Origin: Pseudonocardia autotrophica
Lineage (GTDB): Bacteria > Actinomycetota > Actinomycetes > Mycobacteriales > Pseudonocardiaceae
Length of the DNA stretch: 64,000 nucleotides
Assembly (NCBI RefSeq): GCF_000717175.1
Contig: NZ_JNYD01000008.1
Coordinates: forward strand, 1-64,000
Direction of reading: 5' to 3'
Under the pieces are notes generated by a model. The model saw nothing but the letters and a program-made list of their open reading frames with translations. It searched no databases and was not told where the DNA came from. Positions 24,107 through 35,000 of this stretch are shown here, piece by piece. Position 1 is the stretch's first letter. Each line of letters starts with the position of its first letter. The translations under genes and the position numbers were made by a program.

Positions 24107-24835
24107 TCAGTTCTGCGGGAGGGGCTGCGCACCCCGCGCGGCCAGCAGCTGCCGCATGAGATCGGCCTCGGAGGTCTGCGCCGACAACGCCTGCGCGGCG
24201 AGGTTGCGGACCTCCGGCAGGGCCGCGCGCTCGGCCGCGTACTGCAGCATGTCGGCGCCGCCGAGGTGGTGGCGCAGCATCAGCTGCAGGAAGAGCGTGT
24301 CGAGCTGCGTGCCCGAGGCCGCCCGCAGGTTCCGCAGATCCTCGTCCGTGGCCATCCCGGGCATCCGGGCGGCGCCGGCCGACGCCGCGTCGGACATCGC
24401 GTGCCCGTGCCCGGCGTCGGCCGGGTCGGCCATCCAGGTCATGTAGGGCCGGCCGGTGGGGAACGGGGCGGCGCCCCAGAGCCCGAGCCAGCCCTGCATG
24501 CGCCCGATCTGCTGCAGCTGCGTGGTCTCGATGTCGAACGCCAGCTGCTTGACCTGCGGGTCCGACGTGTGGTCCCGGGCCCACGAGGCCATCTCGACGG
24601 CCTGCTCGTGGTGCACGGTCATGTCCTGCGCGAACCCGACGTCGACCGAGTCGGCCGACGGCGTGGTGGTCCCCGCGGAGCCGGGCAGGCCGATCAGCAT
24701 CCCGGCGGCCCCGCCGATGAGCAGCAGCGCCACCGCGGCGGCGATCACCACCAGCGGGCGGACCCACCGCGGCTCGCGGCGGCCGGCGTCGGCCGCCGCG
24801 TCCGGTTCGGCGAGGTCCGCGGCCACGGGGCTCAC
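24107..24835 (-). CDS. DUF305-family membrane-anchored protein
   Basis: A 242-residue protein with one transmembrane segment (about residues 28-50, LVVIAAAVALLLIGGAAGMLIG region) and an extracytoplasmic DUF305 domain. That domain has two halves, each with helix pairs and His/Met-rich motifs: FAQDMTVHHEQAVEMA, AGHGHAM, FLQLMLRHHLGGADM. These resemble metal-binding ferritin-like bundles, and family members are often near copper genes; a metal role here is inference. GTG start overlaps the stop of the DUF3105 gene (GTGA), so the two are cotranslated. Confidence 0.88.
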   Translation of the reverse strand: MSPVAADLAEPDAAADAGRREPRWVRPLVVIAAAVALLLIGGAAGMLIGLPGSAGTTTPSADSVDVGFAQDMTVHHEQAVEMASWARDHTSDPQVKQLAFDIETTQLQQIGRMQGWLGLWGAAPFPTGRPYMTWMADPADAGHGHAMSDAASAGAARMPGMATDEDLRNLRAASGTQLDTLFLQLMLRHHLGGADMLQYAAERAALPEVRNLAAQALSAQTSEADLMRQLLAARGAQPLPQN

Positions 24836-25644
24836 TGGCCGCCGGTGGTCGGGTCGGGCATCGTGCCGCCGGTGGTGCCGGCGCCGCGCTCGGCCACGAT
24901 CGTGCCGCCGTTGATCTCGGCCACGCCCGGGGTCGGCTCGAAGGCCGGCGGGTTGTCCTGGTCGAACGCGCCCGGCCCGAGGGCCTGGCAGGTCGCGCCG
25001 ATCTCCGGGTAGTTGTACTGGTTGCGGCGCAGCGCGGTGATGAACTGGTCGATCCGCGGGTCGTTCGCGTCGCCCAGCTTGAGCTGGTGGTTCCACGCCT
25101 GCAGGGAGATCGGCTGGTCCAGGCCGGGGTAGGGCGCCATCACCGTGTACGGCTGGCCGTCGACCTTCGCGGAGAGGGTGTCGAGCGCCGCCCCGCTGAC
25201 CTGGTCGGGGTTGTAGGCGATCCAGACGGCGCCGTGCTCGAGCGAGTGCACGAGGTTCTCCTGGCGTACCGCCGTCGGGTAGACGATCCCGGTGCACGCG
25301 GCCCAGTACTGGTCGTGGTCCCCGCCGAACGGCGGCGTGTGGGTGTAGGCGACGCGGGTCGGCCCGACGACGTGCCCCTGCCCGGACCCGGTGTAGTTGT
25401 CCGTGACCACGCCGGCGATCTGGGCGGACGGGTCCCGGTTGGTGTCGCTCGGGGTGTACGCGGCGAGGGCGTCCTGGGCGGCGCTGTTCTCGTTGTTCTT
25501 GTAGACGGCGTAGCCGAAGATCGCGCCGGCGAACAGCACGACGACCAGTACGCCCGCGATCAGGCCCCACGGCGTCGACCGCTGGGTGACGACCGAGTTG
25601 CGGGCCTTGTTCCGACTCGCCTTGCTGCTCTTGCCGCTGGCCAT
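24832..25644 (-). CDS. DUF3105-family membrane protein
   Basis: A 270-residue protein with a basic Lys/Ser-rich cytoplasmic N terminus, one transmembrane helix (about residues 22-45, [20 protein letters not shown]) and an exported DUF3105 domain. The domain signature is clear: [38 protein letters not shown]. Conserved His and Cys suggest metal or thiol chemistry, but the role of the family is unknown. ATG 25644 is chosen because it starts directly before the basic segment. It pairs with DUF305 downstream by overlap, a recurrent actinobacterial pairing. Confidence 0.87.
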   Translation of the reverse strand: MASGKSSKASRNKARNSVVTQRSTPWGLIAGVLVVVLFAGAIFGYAVYKNNENSAAQDALAAYTPSDTNRDPSAQIAGVVTDNYTGSGQGHVVGPTRVAYTHTPPFGGDHDQYWAACTGIVYPTAVRQENLVHSLEHGAVWIAYNPDQVSGAALDTLSAKVDGQPYTVMAPYPGLDQPISLQAWNHQLKLGDANDPRIDQFITALRRNQYNYPEIGATCQALGPGAFDQDNPPAFEPTPGVAEINGGTIVAERGAGTTGGTMPDPTTGGQ

Positions 25645-25759
25645 GAACCGTCCAGTTGATCGGGGGTCGAGGGCGACCTCACCCAGATGGCGGTCGCGGC
25701 CCCGCAGTCTAGGAGCGCCGCCTGAGAAACCCCCGAGTGCCACCTCCTATCCTCGTGGG

Positions 25760-27403
25760 GTGACTCCCGACGTGCTCGCCGACCTGGTCCGTGTCGCCGC
25801 GCTGGACGTGCTGGCCGCGCGCGGCCTGGCCGCGGACGCGCTGCCCGCCGACGCGGGCGTCGAACGGCCCCGCAACCCCGAGCACGGGGACTACGCCACC
25901 AACGTCGCGCTGCGCACGGCCAAGAAGGCCGGCGTGCCCCCGCGGGACCTCGCGGGCTGGCTTGCCGAGGACCTCGCGGGCCGCGCCGGGATCGCGTCCG
26001 CCGAGGTGGCGGGGCCGGGCTTCATCAACCTCCGGCTGGCCGCCGACGCGCAGGGCGCGCTGGTCGGCGAGGTGCTGGGGGCCGGCGGGGCGTACGGCAC
26101 CGGCGACGAGTACGCCGGGCGCAACGTCAACCTGGAGTTCGTCTCCGCCAACCCGACCGGCCCGCTGCACCTGGGCGGCACCCGCTGGGCCGCAGTGGGC
26201 GACGCGCTGGGCCGCGTGCTCACCGCGCGCGGCGCGAAGGTCACCCGCGAGTACTACTTCAACGACGCCGGCGCCCAGATCGACCGGTTCGTCGCCTCCC
26301 TGGTCGCGGCCGCGAAGGGCGAGCCCGCGCCGGAGAACGGCTACGGCGGCGCCTACATCGCCGACATCGCCGCCCGGGTGGTCGAGGCCGAGCCGGCGGC
26401 CCTGGGCTCCCCCGACCAGGACGAGATCTTCCGCCGGGTCGGCGTCGGCCTCATGTTCGCCGAGATCAAGCAGGACCTGCACGAGTTCGGCACGGACTTC
26501 GACGTCTGGTTCCACGAGAACTCGCTGCACGAGTCCGGCGCGGTCGACGCGGTCGTCCAGCAGCTCAAGGACTCCGGCGCGCTCTACGAGGCGGACGGCG
26601 CCTGGTGGCTGCGGTCGAAGGACTACGGGGACGACAAGGACCGGGTCGTCATCAAGAGCGACGGCCGCCCGGCCTACATCGCCGGCGACCTCGCCTACCT
26701 CCGGGACAAGCGGGCGCGCGGCTTCGACCTGTGCATCTACATGCTCGGCGCCGACCACCACGGCTACATCGCCCGGCTCAAGGCGGCGGCCGCCGCGTTC
26801 GGCGACGACCCCGCCGTCGTCGAGGTGCTCATCGGCCAGCTGGTCAACCTGGTCAAGGACGGCCAGCCGGTCCGGATGAGCAAGCGCGCCGGCACCGTCG
26901 TCACGATGGAGGACCTGGTCGAGGCCGTGGGCGTCGACGCCGCCCGCTACTCGCTGATCCGCTCGTCGGTCGACTCGGCGCTGGACATCGACCTGGACCT
27001 GCTGGTCAAGCGCAGCAACGACAACCCGGTCTTCTACGTGCAGTACGCGCACGCCCGGCTGGCCTCGCTCGCCCGCAACGCCGCCGACCTCGGCGTCGAG
27101 CCGGGGACGGAGTACGGCCTGCTCGAGCACCCGCGCGAGGGCGACCTGATCCGCACGCTGGGCGAGTTCCCGGAGATCGTGCGCGCGGCCGCCGAGCTGC
27201 GCGAGCCGCACCGGGTCGCGCGCTACCTCGAGGCCCTGGCCAGCGCGTACCACAAGTTCTACGACAGCTGCCGGGTCCTGCCGATGGGCGACGAGGAGGT
27301 CACCGGGCTGCACCGCGCCCGGCTCGGCCTGTGCGTCGCCGCCCGGCAGGTGCTGGAGAACGGTCTCGGGCTGCTCGGCGTGAGCGCACCGGAACGGATG
27401 TGA
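25760..27403 (+). CDS. argS: Arginyl-tRNA synthetase
   Basis: Class I synthetase of 547 residues charging tRNA-Arg. Visible are the N-terminal Add-1-like domain, the HIGH-equivalent [12 protein letters not shown], the KMSKS-equivalent RMSKRAGTV and the C-terminal anticodon-binding helices with CRVLPM. The GTG start is chosen because TATCCT (25748-25753) sits six bases before it, a leaderless arrangement; longer frames lack support. It opens the conserved amino-acid/translation block and is followed after 10 bp by lysA. Confidence 0.95.
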   Translation: MTPDVLADLVRVAALDVLAARGLAADALPADAGVERPRNPEHGDYATNVALRTAKKAGVPPRDLAGWLAEDLAGRAGIASAEVAGPGFINLRLAADAQGALVGEVLGAGGAYGTGDEYAGRNVNLEFVSANPTGPLHLGGTRWAAVGDALGRVLTARGAKVTREYYFNDAGAQIDRFVASLVAAAKGEPAPENGYGGAYIADIAARVVEAEPAALGSPDQDEIFRRVGVGLMFAEIKQDLHEFGTDFDVWFHENSLHESGAVDAVVQQLKDSGALYEADGAWWLRSKDYGDDKDRVVIKSDGRPAYIAGDLAYLRDKRARGFDLCIYMLGADHHGYIARLKAAAAAFGDDPAVVEVLIGQLVNLVKDGQPVRMSKRAGTVVTMEDLVEAVGVDAARYSLIRSSVDSALDIDLDLLVKRSNDNPVFYVQYAHARLASLARNAADLGVEPGTEYGLLEHPREGDLIRTLGEFPEIVRAAAELREPHRVARYLEALASAYHKFYDSCRVLPMGDEEVTGLHRARLGLCVAARQVLENGLGLLGVSAPERM

Positions 27404-27413
27404 GGACGGACCC

Positions 27414-28862
27414 GTGAGAGCGCACCCCGCCGGCCCGCTGCACGGCGGCATCCAGGCGCCGCCGGAGACGGCCGGCCCCCGCCCGACCGGCGCCGCCGAG
27501 CTCGACCACCTCGCGCCGGCCGTCTGGCCGCGCAACGCCGCCCGTGGCGCGGACGGCGCGCTGCGCGTCGCCGGTGTCGACGTCCGTGAGCTGGCCGAGC
27601 AGTACGGCACCCCGCTGTTCGTGGTCGACGAGGGGGACTTCCGGTCCCGCGCGGCCGAGTTCGCCGCCGCCTTCGGGGCCGAGTCCGTGCACTACGCGGC
27701 CAAGGCCTTCCTCAGCACCGAGATCGCGCGCTGGGTCGCCGACGAGGGCCTGTCGATGGACGTCGCGAGCGGCGGCGAGCTCGCCGTCGCGCTGCGCGCC
27801 GGCTTCCCGGCCGGGCGGATCGCGATGCACGGCAACAACAAGTCCGTCGCCGAGCTGGCCGCCGCCGTGGAGAGCGGCGTGGGCCGGATCGTGCTCGACT
27901 CGTTCCACGAGATCGTCCGGCTCGACGCCGTGGCCGCCGAGCGGGACGTCGTGCAGCCGGTGATGATCCGGGTGACCGTGGGCGTCGAGGCGCACACGCA
28001 CGAGTTCATCGCCACCGCGCACGAGGACCAGAAGTTCGGCTTCTCCATCGCCGGTGGCCTGGAGTCCGACGCCGCCGAGGCCGCCCGCCGTGTGCTCAAG
28101 GCCGGCAACCTGCAGCTCGTCGGGCTGCACAGCCACATCGGCAGCCAGATCTTCGACACCGAGGGCTTCGAGGTGGCGGCGCACCGCGTCGTGCGGCTGC
28201 TGGCCGACCTGCACCGCGAGCACGGCGCGGCCGCCCTCGCCGACCTCGCCACCCTCGACCTCGGCGGCGGCATCGGCATCGCCTACCGGCCGGACGAGGA
28301 CCCGCTGTCCATCCCGGCGCTGGCGAAGGAGCTGCGCGGGATCGTCGAGCGCGAGTGCGCGGCGGCCGGGCTCGACGTGCCGGAGATCGCCGTGGAGCCG
28401 GGGCGCGCCATCGCGGGCCCCGGCGGGATCACGCTCTACGAGGTCGGCACGCTCAAGGAGGTCCCGCTCGGCGTCGGCGCGCGGCGGTACGTCAGCGTCG
28501 ACGGCGGGATGAGCGACAACATCCGCACCGCCCTCTACGACGCGCTCTACGACTGCCGGCTCGTCTCCCGGGCGTCGGCGGTCGACTCGGTGCCCGGCGG
28601 CGACCGGCCGGCGCTCTCGCGCGTGGTCGGCAAGCACTGCGAGTCCGGCGACATCGTCGTGCGGGACTGCTGGCTGCCCGCCGACCTCGCCCCCGGCGAC
28701 CTGCTGGCCGTGGCCGCCACCGGCGCCTACTGCTACTCGATGGCCAGCGCGTACAACCGGCTGCCGCGGCCGGCCGTCGTCGCCGTCCGCGACGGCGAGG
28801 CGCGGGTGATCCTGCGCCGGGAGACGGACGAGGACCTGTTCCGGCTCGAGGTCGGCCCGTGA
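27414..28862 (+). CDS. lysA: Diaminopimelate decarboxylase
   Basis: PLP enzyme that converts meso-diaminopimelate to lysine, the last step of lysine synthesis. In the 482-residue product the PLP lysine is in [10 protein letters not shown], the glycine-rich phosphate-binding loop in [13 protein letters not shown], and [11 protein letters not shown] and [11 protein letters not shown] complete the family pattern. The N terminus has a 40-residue Pro/Ala-rich extension before the fold. GTG start follows argS by 10 bp, so the two are probably cotranscribed. Confidence 0.95.
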   Translation: MRAHPAGPLHGGIQAPPETAGPRPTGAAELDHLAPAVWPRNAARGADGALRVAGVDVRELAEQYGTPLFVVDEGDFRSRAAEFAAAFGAESVHYAAKAFLSTEIARWVADEGLSMDVASGGELAVALRAGFPAGRIAMHGNNKSVAELAAAVESGVGRIVLDSFHEIVRLDAVAAERDVVQPVMIRVTVGVEAHTHEFIATAHEDQKFGFSIAGGLESDAAEAARRVLKAGNLQLVGLHSHIGSQIFDTEGFEVAAHRVVRLLADLHREHGAAALADLATLDLGGGIGIAYRPDEDPLSIPALAKELRGIVERECAAAGLDVPEIAVEPGRAIAGPGGITLYEVGTLKEVPLGVGARRYVSVDGGMSDNIRTALYDALYDCRLVSRASAVDSVPGGDRPALSRVVGKHCESGDIVVRDCWLPADLAPGDLLAVAATGAYCYSMASAYNRLPRPAVVAVRDGEARVILRRETDEDLFRLEVGP

Positions 28863-29000
28863 GGCGGGCCGCGTGCGGACGGGCGTGAGGGTGGGCACCC
28901 CGGACTGTCGCGCGGGGCGCCGAGCAGGGATGATCCCCGGTCGGGCCCGGCCCGTCGCACCCGCCGGGATCGCCCGCATGACCGTGTCAGGAGGATCGTC

Positions 29001-30377
29001 GTGACGTCAGACGCGCCCGTCCGGGTCGCGCTGCTGGGCTGCGGGACCGTCGGGTCCGAGGTCGTCCGGCTGCTCGAGGACCAGGCGGGGGACCTCACGG
29101 CCCGCGTCGGCGCGCCGGTCGAGCTCGCCGGGGTGGCCGTGCGCCGCCCGCACCGGCACCCGGAGCTGAACCCCGACCTGGTGACCACGGACGCCTCTGC
29201 GCTCGTCACCCGGGACGACGTGGACGTCGTCGTCGAGGTCGTCGGTGGCATCGAGCCCGCCCGCACCCTCCTGTTGCAGGCGATCAAGTCCGGCAAGTCC
29301 GTGGTCACCGCGAACAAGGCGCTGCTCGCCGAGGACGGGGCCACGCTCGCCGAGGCCGCGGACGCCGCCGGCGTCGACCTCTACTACGAGGCGTCCGTCG
29401 CGGGCGCGATCCCGCTGCTCCGCCCGCTGCGCGAGTCGCTCGCCGGGGACCGGATCACCCGCGTGGCCGGGATCGTCAACGGCACCACCAACTTCATCCT
29501 CTCCGCGATGAGCGCCTCGGGCGCCGGCTACGCGGAGGCGCTCGAGGAGGCCACCCGGCTCGGGTACGCCGAGGCCGACCCGACGGCCGATGTCGACGGC
29601 TACGACGCCGCCTCCAAGGCGGCGATCCTCGCCACCATCGCCTTCCACACCCGGGTCACCGCGGCCGACGTGCACTGCGAGGGCATCCGCCGGGTCACGG
29701 CCGCGGACATCGCCGCCGCCCGCGGGCTCGGCTGCGCGATCAAGCTGCTCGCGATCTGCGAGCGCGTCCCCGGCTCCGGCGGTGCGCCCGAGTCCGTGTC
29801 CGCGCGCGTCTACCCGGCGATGATCCCGCTCAGCCACCCGCTCGCGGGCGTCGACGGGGCGTTCAACGCCGTGTTCGTCGAGGCGGACGCCGCCGGCCAG
29901 CTGATGTTCTACGGCCAGGGCGCGGGCGGCGCGCCCACCGCCAGCGCCGTGCTGGGCGACCTGGTCGCCGTGGCCCGCAACCGGGTCGCCGGCGGGCGCG
30001 GGCCGCGGGAGTCCGCCTACGCGAGCCTGCCGGTGCTGCCGATCGGCGACGTGCACACCCGCTACCACGTCAGCCTCGAGGTCGCGGACCGCGCGGGCGT
30101 GCTGTCCGCGGTCGCGGGCGAGTTCGCGCGGCGCGGGGTGAGCATCGCCGCGGTGCGCCAGACCGGCGGCCGCGAGGACGGGGACGTGCCGGAGGCCGAG
30201 GCCGCGGAGGAGGAGCTGGCCGCGCGCCTGGTCGTCGTGACGCACGGGGCGCCGGACTCCGCGCTGCACGCGACGGTCGAGGCGCTCGCCGGGCTCGACG
30301 TGGTCCGCGGTGTGGAGAGCGTGCTGCGCGTGGAGGGGCTGGGCCGTCCGGTCAGCACCCTCGGCGTGGCCGGATGA
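29001..30377 (+). CDS. hom: Homoserine dehydrogenase
   Basis: NAD(P)-dependent reduction of aspartate semialdehyde to homoserine, at the threonine/methionine branch. The 458-residue product has the Rossmann [13 protein letters not shown], the catalytic region [20 protein letters not shown] with the KAALLAEDG-type lysine nearby, TNFILSAMS, and a C-terminal ACT domain ([20 protein letters not shown]) typical of threonine-feedback enzymes. AGGAGG lies eight bases before the GTG. A 138-bp gap separates it from lysA, which may hold a promoter. Confidence 0.95.
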   Translation: MTSDAPVRVALLGCGTVGSEVVRLLEDQAGDLTARVGAPVELAGVAVRRPHRHPELNPDLVTTDASALVTRDDVDVVVEVVGGIEPARTLLLQAIKSGKSVVTANKALLAEDGATLAEAADAAGVDLYYEASVAGAIPLLRPLRESLAGDRITRVAGIVNGTTNFILSAMSASGAGYAEALEEATRLGYAEADPTADVDGYDAASKAAILATIAFHTRVTAADVHCEGIRRVTAADIAAARGLGCAIKLLAICERVPGSGGAPESVSARVYPAMIPLSHPLAGVDGAFNAVFVEADAAGQLMFYGQGAGGAPTASAVLGDLVAVARNRVAGGRGPRESAYASLPVLPIGDVHTRYHVSLEVADRAGVLSAVAGEFARRGVSIAAVRQTGGREDGDVPEAEAAEEELAARLVVVTHGAPDSALHATVEALAGLDVVRGVESVLRVEGLGRPVSTLGVAG

Positions 30378-30417
30378 GTGCGCGGGCGGACGACGCCGCG
30401 CGATGACGGGAGAGACT

Positions 30418-31497
30418 GTGAGCACCGCCGTGAACCGGCTGGCCCCCTGGCCGGGCGTGATCGAGGCCTACCGCGACCGGATGCCCGTCGGGCCGGACTG
30501 GGAGATCGTCACCCTGGCGGAGGGCGGCACCCCGCTGCTGCCGGCGCCGGTGCTGTCCGAGCGCACCGGCTGCGAGGTCCACCTGAAGGTCGACGGCCTC
30601 AACCCGACCGGGTCCTTCAAGGACCGCGGGATGACCATGGCCGTGACCGCGGCGCTCGCCGAGGGCAAGCAGAGCGTGCTCTGCGCGTCGACCGGCAACA
30701 CGTCCGCCTCGGCGGCCGCCTACGCCGCCCGCGCCCGGATGACCAGCGCCGTGCTGGTGCCGCGCGGCAAGATCGCGCTGGGCAAGCTGGCCCAGGCCGT
30801 GGCGCACGGGGCCCGGATCCTGCAGATCGACGGCAACTTCGACGACTGCCTCGAGCTGGCCCGCAAGACCACCGCGGACTACCCGGCCATCGCGCTCGTC
30901 AACTCGGTGAACCCGACCCGGATCGCCGGCCAGGCCAGCGCGGCCTACGAGATCTGCGACGCGCTGGGCCGCGCCCCCGACGTGCACTGCCTGCCGGTGG
31001 GCAACGCGGGCAACATCACCGCGTACTGGAAGGGCTACCGCGGCTACCACGCCGACGGGCTCGTGTCCTCGCTGCCGCGCATGTTCGGGTTCCAGGCCGC
31101 CGGCGCCGCGCCGCTGGTCCAGGGCGCGCCCGTGAAGAACCCCGAGACGATCGCCACCGCGATCCGGATCGGCGCGCCGGCCTCGTGGAACGGCGCCGAG
31201 ACCGCCCGCGAGGAGTCCGACGGCCGGTTCGCCGCTGTCACGGACGACGAGATCCTGGCGGCGCACCGGCTGCTGTCCACCCGCGAGGCCGTGTTCGTGG
31301 AGCCCGCGTCGGCCGCGAGCGTCGCCGGGCTGCTGCAGGCCTCGGCGAACGGCTGGCTGGACCGCGGGCAGCTCGTGGTGTGCACCGTCACCGGCAACGG
31401 GCTCAAGGACCCGGACAGCGTGCTGGCCACCGCCCCGGCGCCCGAGATCGTGCCGATCGACCCCACGGCCGTCGCCGCGGCCCTGGAGCTGGCCTGA
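30418..31497 (+). CDS. thrC: Threonine synthase
   Basis: PLP enzyme converting O-phosphohomoserine to threonine. The 359-residue product aligns with the short actinobacterial Thr[36 protein letters not shown] with the PLP lysine in [21 protein letters not shown], and [16 protein letters not shown] prefer GTG 30418, with CGGGAGAG five bases upstream, over the ATG at 30403. The stop overlaps the thrB ATG (TGATG), giving coupled translation. Confidence 0.95.
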   Translation: MSTAVNRLAPWPGVIEAYRDRMPVGPDWEIVTLAEGGTPLLPAPVLSERTGCEVHLKVDGLNPTGSFKDRGMTMAVTAALAEGKQSVLCASTGNTSASAAAYAARARMTSAVLVPRGKIALGKLAQAVAHGARILQIDGNFDDCLELARKTTADYPAIALVNSVNPTRIAGQASAAYEICDALGRAPDVHCLPVGNAGNITAYWKGYRGYHADGLVSSLPRMFGFQAAGAAPLVQGAPVKNPETIATAIRIGAPASWNGAETAREESDGRFAAVTDDEILAAHRLLSTREAVFVEPASAASVAGLLQASANGWLDRGQLVVCTVTGNGLKDPDSVLATAPAPEIVPIDPTAVAAALELA

Positions 31498-32402
31498 TGG
31501 GGCGGCCCACCGAGGTGCGGGTGCGCGTTCCGGCGTCGTCGGCCAACCTCGGGCCCGGCTTCGACTCGCTCGGGCTCGCGCTCGGCCTGTACGACGACGT
31601 CGAGGTGTGCGCCACGGCGGAGCCCGGCGTGCACGTCGAGGTCGAGGGCGAGGGCGCCGCCCAGGTGCCGTGTGACGAGACGCATCTTGTGGTGCGCGCC
31701 ATGCGGACCGCGTGGGCGCTGTTCGGGGACGAGCCGGCGGGCCTGCGGATGCGGTGCCGCAACGCGATCCCGCACTCGCGCGGGCTGGGCAGCTCGGCCG
31801 CCGCGGCGGTGGCCGGCGCCGTCGCCGCCTGCGTGCTGTCGGGGCGCGACCCGAAGCTCGAGCAGGAGGCGTTGCTGCAGGTCACGGCCGGGATGGAGGG
31901 GCACGCGGACAACGCCGCGGCCAGCCTGCTCGGCGGTTTCGTCGTGGCCTGGGAGCAGGTCGGGAACACCAGCGCGCGCTTCCACGCTGTACGCCTCGAC
32001 GTGCACGCCGGCATCGCGCCGGTCGCGCTCGTCGCAGGGGTCGAGTCCTCCACCAAGACGACCCGCGGTCTCCTTCCCGAACTGGTCCCGCTGCCCGACG
32101 CGGCGTTCACCGGGAGCCGGACCGCACTCTCCGTCCTCGCCTTCACCCAGCGGCCCGAGCTGCTGATGGCGGCCACGGAGGACCGGCTGCACCAGGGCTA
32201 CCGCCGCCCGGCCTACCCCGGGTCCGCGGACCTCGTCGACGCGCTGCGCGCCCACGGCGTCCCGGCCGCGATCTCCGGCGCCGGACCGACCGTCCTGGCG
32301 CTGACCACGGACGGGACGCTGCCCGGGGACGTGGACACCGCCGGTTTCACGGCGCTCCCGCTGCCCGTCGACACGCTCGGTGCGCAGGTCGAGATCGGCT
32401 GA
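31497..32402 (+). CDS. thrB: Homoserine kinase
   Basis: GHMP kinase that phosphorylates homoserine, supplying the ThrC substrate. The 301-residue product has the N-terminal PASSANLGPGFDSLGLAL, the ATP-binding PHSRGLGSSAAAAVAGAV and the C-terminal ISGAGPTVLAL motifs of the family. It overlaps thrC by the TGATG arrangement and ends the hom-thrC-thrB unit; the next gene, rho, has its own promoter. Confidence 0.95.
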   Translation: MGRPTEVRVRVPASSANLGPGFDSLGLALGLYDDVEVCATAEPGVHVEVEGEGAAQVPCDETHLVVRAMRTAWALFGDEPAGLRMRCRNAIPHSRGLGSSAAAAVAGAVAACVLSGRDPKLEQEALLQVTAGMEGHADNAAASLLGGFVVAWEQVGNTSARFHAVRLDVHAGIAPVALVAGVESSTKTTRGLLPELVPLPDAAFTGSRTALSVLAFTQRPELLMAATEDRLHQGYRRPAYPGSADLVDALRAHGVPAAISGAGPTVLALTTDGTLPGDVDTAGFTALPLPVDTLGAQVEIG

Positions 32403-32441
32403 GGTCCTGCGCCGACACGCCGGGCCCGACCGGGGGTGTTG

Positions 32442-32470
32442 TTGCCGCGGAACCCTGGACGGTCTACCCT
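32442..32470 (+). promoter_or_regulatory. rho promoter
   Basis: TTGCCG (-35, 32442-32447), a 17-bp spacer and TACCCT (-10, 32465-32470), in the 328-bp thrB-rho intergenic region. It implies a 5' leader of about 250 bases before the rho start. Confidence 0.6.
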
Positions 32471-32730
32471 CGGTTTCGCACGGCGATCCACGCGTCATCC
32501 GCGTGGCCTCTCGAGCCGGAACCCACTCACTGCAGTCCATGCGGTCGGAATCCGGACCGGACCGAGCGGCCTCTTCCCCGCGACCGTCGCACTGGTCGCC
32601 GCCCCTGCACATCGCCGACGGCGGCTCTCTTCATGCCGCCCCGGCGTCGTAGTCCGGCGGAGGAGCCGGACGTGACGTGTGGAATCCGCTGGTCCCGGCA
32701 CCGCCCGCGGGCCGGTCAGGAAGGAACTTC
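32471..32730 (+). promoter_or_regulatory. Long rho leader with a hairpin
   Basis: This transcribed region contains no convincing gene. A stem CCACGCG/CGCGTGG with a five-base loop lies at 32488-32506, near the predicted 5' end. Short frames are open but carry no SD. Long leaders before rho are known to mediate Rho autoregulation in other bacteria; here that is inference. Confidence 0.4.
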
Positions 32731-34908
32731 GTGAGCGAGACCGATCTCGTCAGCACCCCGGCAACGGCAGAGGGTGCTGCCCCCAAGAGGCGGGGCGGAC
32801 TGTCCGGAATGGTCCTCGCCGACCTGCGCCAGCTCGCCGGGGAGCTGAACATCCCGGACATCGCCGGGATGCGGAAGGGCGACCTCATCGCCGCCATCAA
32901 GGAGAAGCAGGGCGCCGCGCCGGCGAAGCGGACCTCGAGGAAGGCCTCCGCCGCCGACCAGCTCCCGCTCGACGGCGGCGAGGACACCGCGCCCGTCAAG
33001 CCGCGCCGCACCCGCGCGGCCAAGGCCGAGAGCGTCGAGGCCCCTGCGGCGCCCGCCGCGGAGACCGCGGCCCCGGCGGCGCCCGCCGAGCAGCCGGCCG
33101 AGCAGCCGGCCGAGGCCCCCGCCTCCGCCGAGGCCCCCGCCCCGACCCGGCGCCGCCGCGCGGCGACCCGGCCCGCGGGCGCCCCGGAGCCCAAGCCGAC
33201 CCCCGGCGTCAACGGGGTCGCCCCGGCCGCCGACGTGGCGAACGGGCAGGTCAACGGGCACGCGCCCGAGCAGGCCGCCAACGGTGCCGCCCCGGCCCCC
33301 GAGCAGGCCGGCGGGCAGCCCGCCGAGTCGCCGGAGGGCGAGGAGGGCGGCCGCCGCCGCCAGACCCGCCGCCGCTCCGGCGGCGAGCCGCAGTCGGACA
33401 CCCTCGAGGCGGTGGCCGCGAGCGTCGGCGCCCCCGAGAAGGAGAAGTCCGACCGCGGCGAGCGGTCCGACCGGGACGGCGAGGGCGGGCGCAACCGCGG
33501 CCGCAACCGCAACGACCGCAACGATCGCGGCGAGGGCGGCGGACGCAACCGCACCGACCGCAACGAGCGCACCGACAACCGCGGGGACGGCCGCGGGGAC
33601 GGCCGGAACGAGCCGCGGGACTCCCGGGCGGACGACGACGGCGACGAGGACGGCGACGGCCGCGGTCGCCGCGGGCGCCGCTTCCGGGACCGCCGCCGGG
33701 GCCGCGACCGCGACACCCGCGGGGGCGGCGAGCGCAACGTCGACACCGAGGTGCGCGACGACGACGTCCTCCTGCCGGTGGCCGGCATCGTCGACATCCT
33801 GGACAACTACGCGTTCGTCCGGACCACCGGCTACCTGTCCGGCCCGAACGACGTCTACGTGTCATTGTCGATGGTCCGCAAGCACGGTCTGCGCCGCGGC
33901 GACGCGATCACCGGCGCCGTCCGCCAGCCCCGCGAGGGCGAGCAGCAGCGGCAGAAGTTCAACCCGCTGGTGCGCATCGACAGCATCAACGGGCGCGACC
34001 CGGAGTCGGGCAAGCAGCGGCCGGAGTTCACCAAGCTCACCCCGCTCTACCCGAACGAGCGGCTGCGCCTGGAGACCGAGCCGTCGAAGCTCACCACCCG
34101 GGTCATCGACCTGGTCATGCCGGTCGGCAAGGGCCAGCGCGCCCTGATCGTCTCGCCGCCGAAGGCCGGTAAGACGATGGTGCTGCAGTCGATCGCCAAC
34201 GCGATCACCACGAACAACCCCGAGGTCCACCTCATGGTCGTGCTCGTCGACGAGCGGCCGGAGGAGGTCACCGACATGCAGCGGTCGGTGAAGGGCGAGG
34301 TCATCGCCTCGACCTTCGACCGCCCGCCGTCGGACCACACCGCGGTCGCCGAGCTCGCCATCGAGCGCGCGAAGCGGCTGGTGGAGATGGGGCACGACGT
34401 CGTCGTCCTGCTGGACTCGATCACCCGGCTGGGCCGCGCCTACAACCTGGCCGCCCCCGCGTCGGGCCGGATCCTGTCCGGTGGTGTCGACTCGACCGCG
34501 CTCTACCCGCCGAAGCGGTTCCTCGGTGCGGCGCGCAACATCGAGGACGGCGGCTCGCTGACCATCTTCGCCACCGCGCTGGTCGAGACCGGATCGACGA
34601 TGGACACGGTGATCTTCGAGGAGTTCAAGGGCACCGGCAACGCCGAGCTCAAGCTGGACCGCAAGCTCGCGGACAAGCGGATCTTCCCGGCGATCGACGT
34701 CGACGCGTCCGGCACCCGGAAGGAGGAGCTGCTGATGTCCGGCGACGAGTTCGCCATCAGCGTCAAGCTCCGCCGCGTGCTCGCCGCGCTCGACCACCAG
34801 CAGGCGATCGAGCTGGTGCTGGGGCAGCTCCGCAAGACCCGCACCAACATCGAGTTCCTCATGCAGGTCCAGAAGACCACGCCGGGGAACTTCGGCAACG
34901 ACGACTGA
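32731..34908 (+). CDS. rho: Transcription termination factor Rho
   Basis: Hexameric RNA-dependent ATPase that ends transcription. At 725 residues it is far longer than E. coli Rho (419). Residues 20-60 form the N-terminal helix bundle (LADLRQLAGELNIPDIAGMRKGDLI region); about 65-345 are a disordered Ala/Pro then Arg/Gly/Asp/Asn-rich insertion; the RNA-binding OSB fold (VAGIVDILDNYAFVRT), Walker A (PPKAGKTM) and Walker B (DVVVLLDSITRL) follow. Such inserts are known in high-G+C actinobacteria and enhance RNA binding. GTG is preceded by AGGAAGGA. Confidence 0.97.
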   Translation: MSETDLVSTPATAEGAAPKRRGGLSGMVLADLRQLAGELNIPDIAGMRKGDLIAAIKEKQGAAPAKRTSRKASAADQLPLDGGEDTAPVKPRRTRAAKAESVEAPAAPAAETAAPAAPAEQPAEQPAEAPASAEAPAPTRRRRAATRPAGAPEPKPTPGVNGVAPAADVANGQVNGHAPEQAANGAAPAPEQAGGQPAESPEGEEGGRRRQTRRRSGGEPQSDTLEAVAASVGAPEKEKSDRGERSDRDGEGGRNRGRNRNDRNDRGEGGGRNRTDRNERTDNRGDGRGDGRNEPRDSRADDDGDEDGDGRGRRGRRFRDRRRGRDRDTRGGGERNVDTEVRDDDVLLPVAGIVDILDNYAFVRTTGYLSGPNDVYVSLSMVRKHGLRRGDAITGAVRQPREGEQQRQKFNPLVRIDSINGRDPESGKQRPEFTKLTPLYPNERLRLETEPSKLTTRVIDLVMPVGKGQRALIVSPPKAGKTMVLQSIANAITTNNPEVHLMVVLVDERPEEVTDMQRSVKGEVIASTFDRPPSDHTAVAELAIERAKRLVEMGHDVVVLLDSITRLGRAYNLAAPASGRILSGGVDSTALYPPKRFLGAARNIEDGGSLTIFATALVETGSTMDTVIFEEFKGTGNAELKLDRKLADKRIFPAIDVDASGTRKEELLMSGDEFAISVKLRRVLAALDHQQAIELVLGQLRKTRTNIEFLMQVQKTTPGNFGNDD

Positions 34909-34922
34909 CCCGCGCCTCGACG

Positions 34923-34956
34923 CCCGGCCCCGGTGGGAATCCCCGCCGGGGCCGGG
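34923..34956 (+). terminator. Hairpin terminator after rho
   Basis: An 11-bp perfect stem CCCGGCCCCGG/CCGGGGCCGGG with a 12-base loop, 15 bases after the rho stop. There is no U-run, as usual in actinobacteria. A second hairpin (CCGGGGG/CCCCCGG) lies at 35001-35019 in the rpmE leader. Confidence 0.65.
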
Positions 34957-35000
34957 TGGTTGAATGGGTCCGTACGCATCCGGCTCCGGTTCACCCACAT

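Noticed and set aside
28863..29000. Amino-acid attenuator leader before hom
   Set aside because: No short frame rich in Thr, Met, Lys or Ile codons with a ribosome site was seen, and the hairpins are generic GC pairings.
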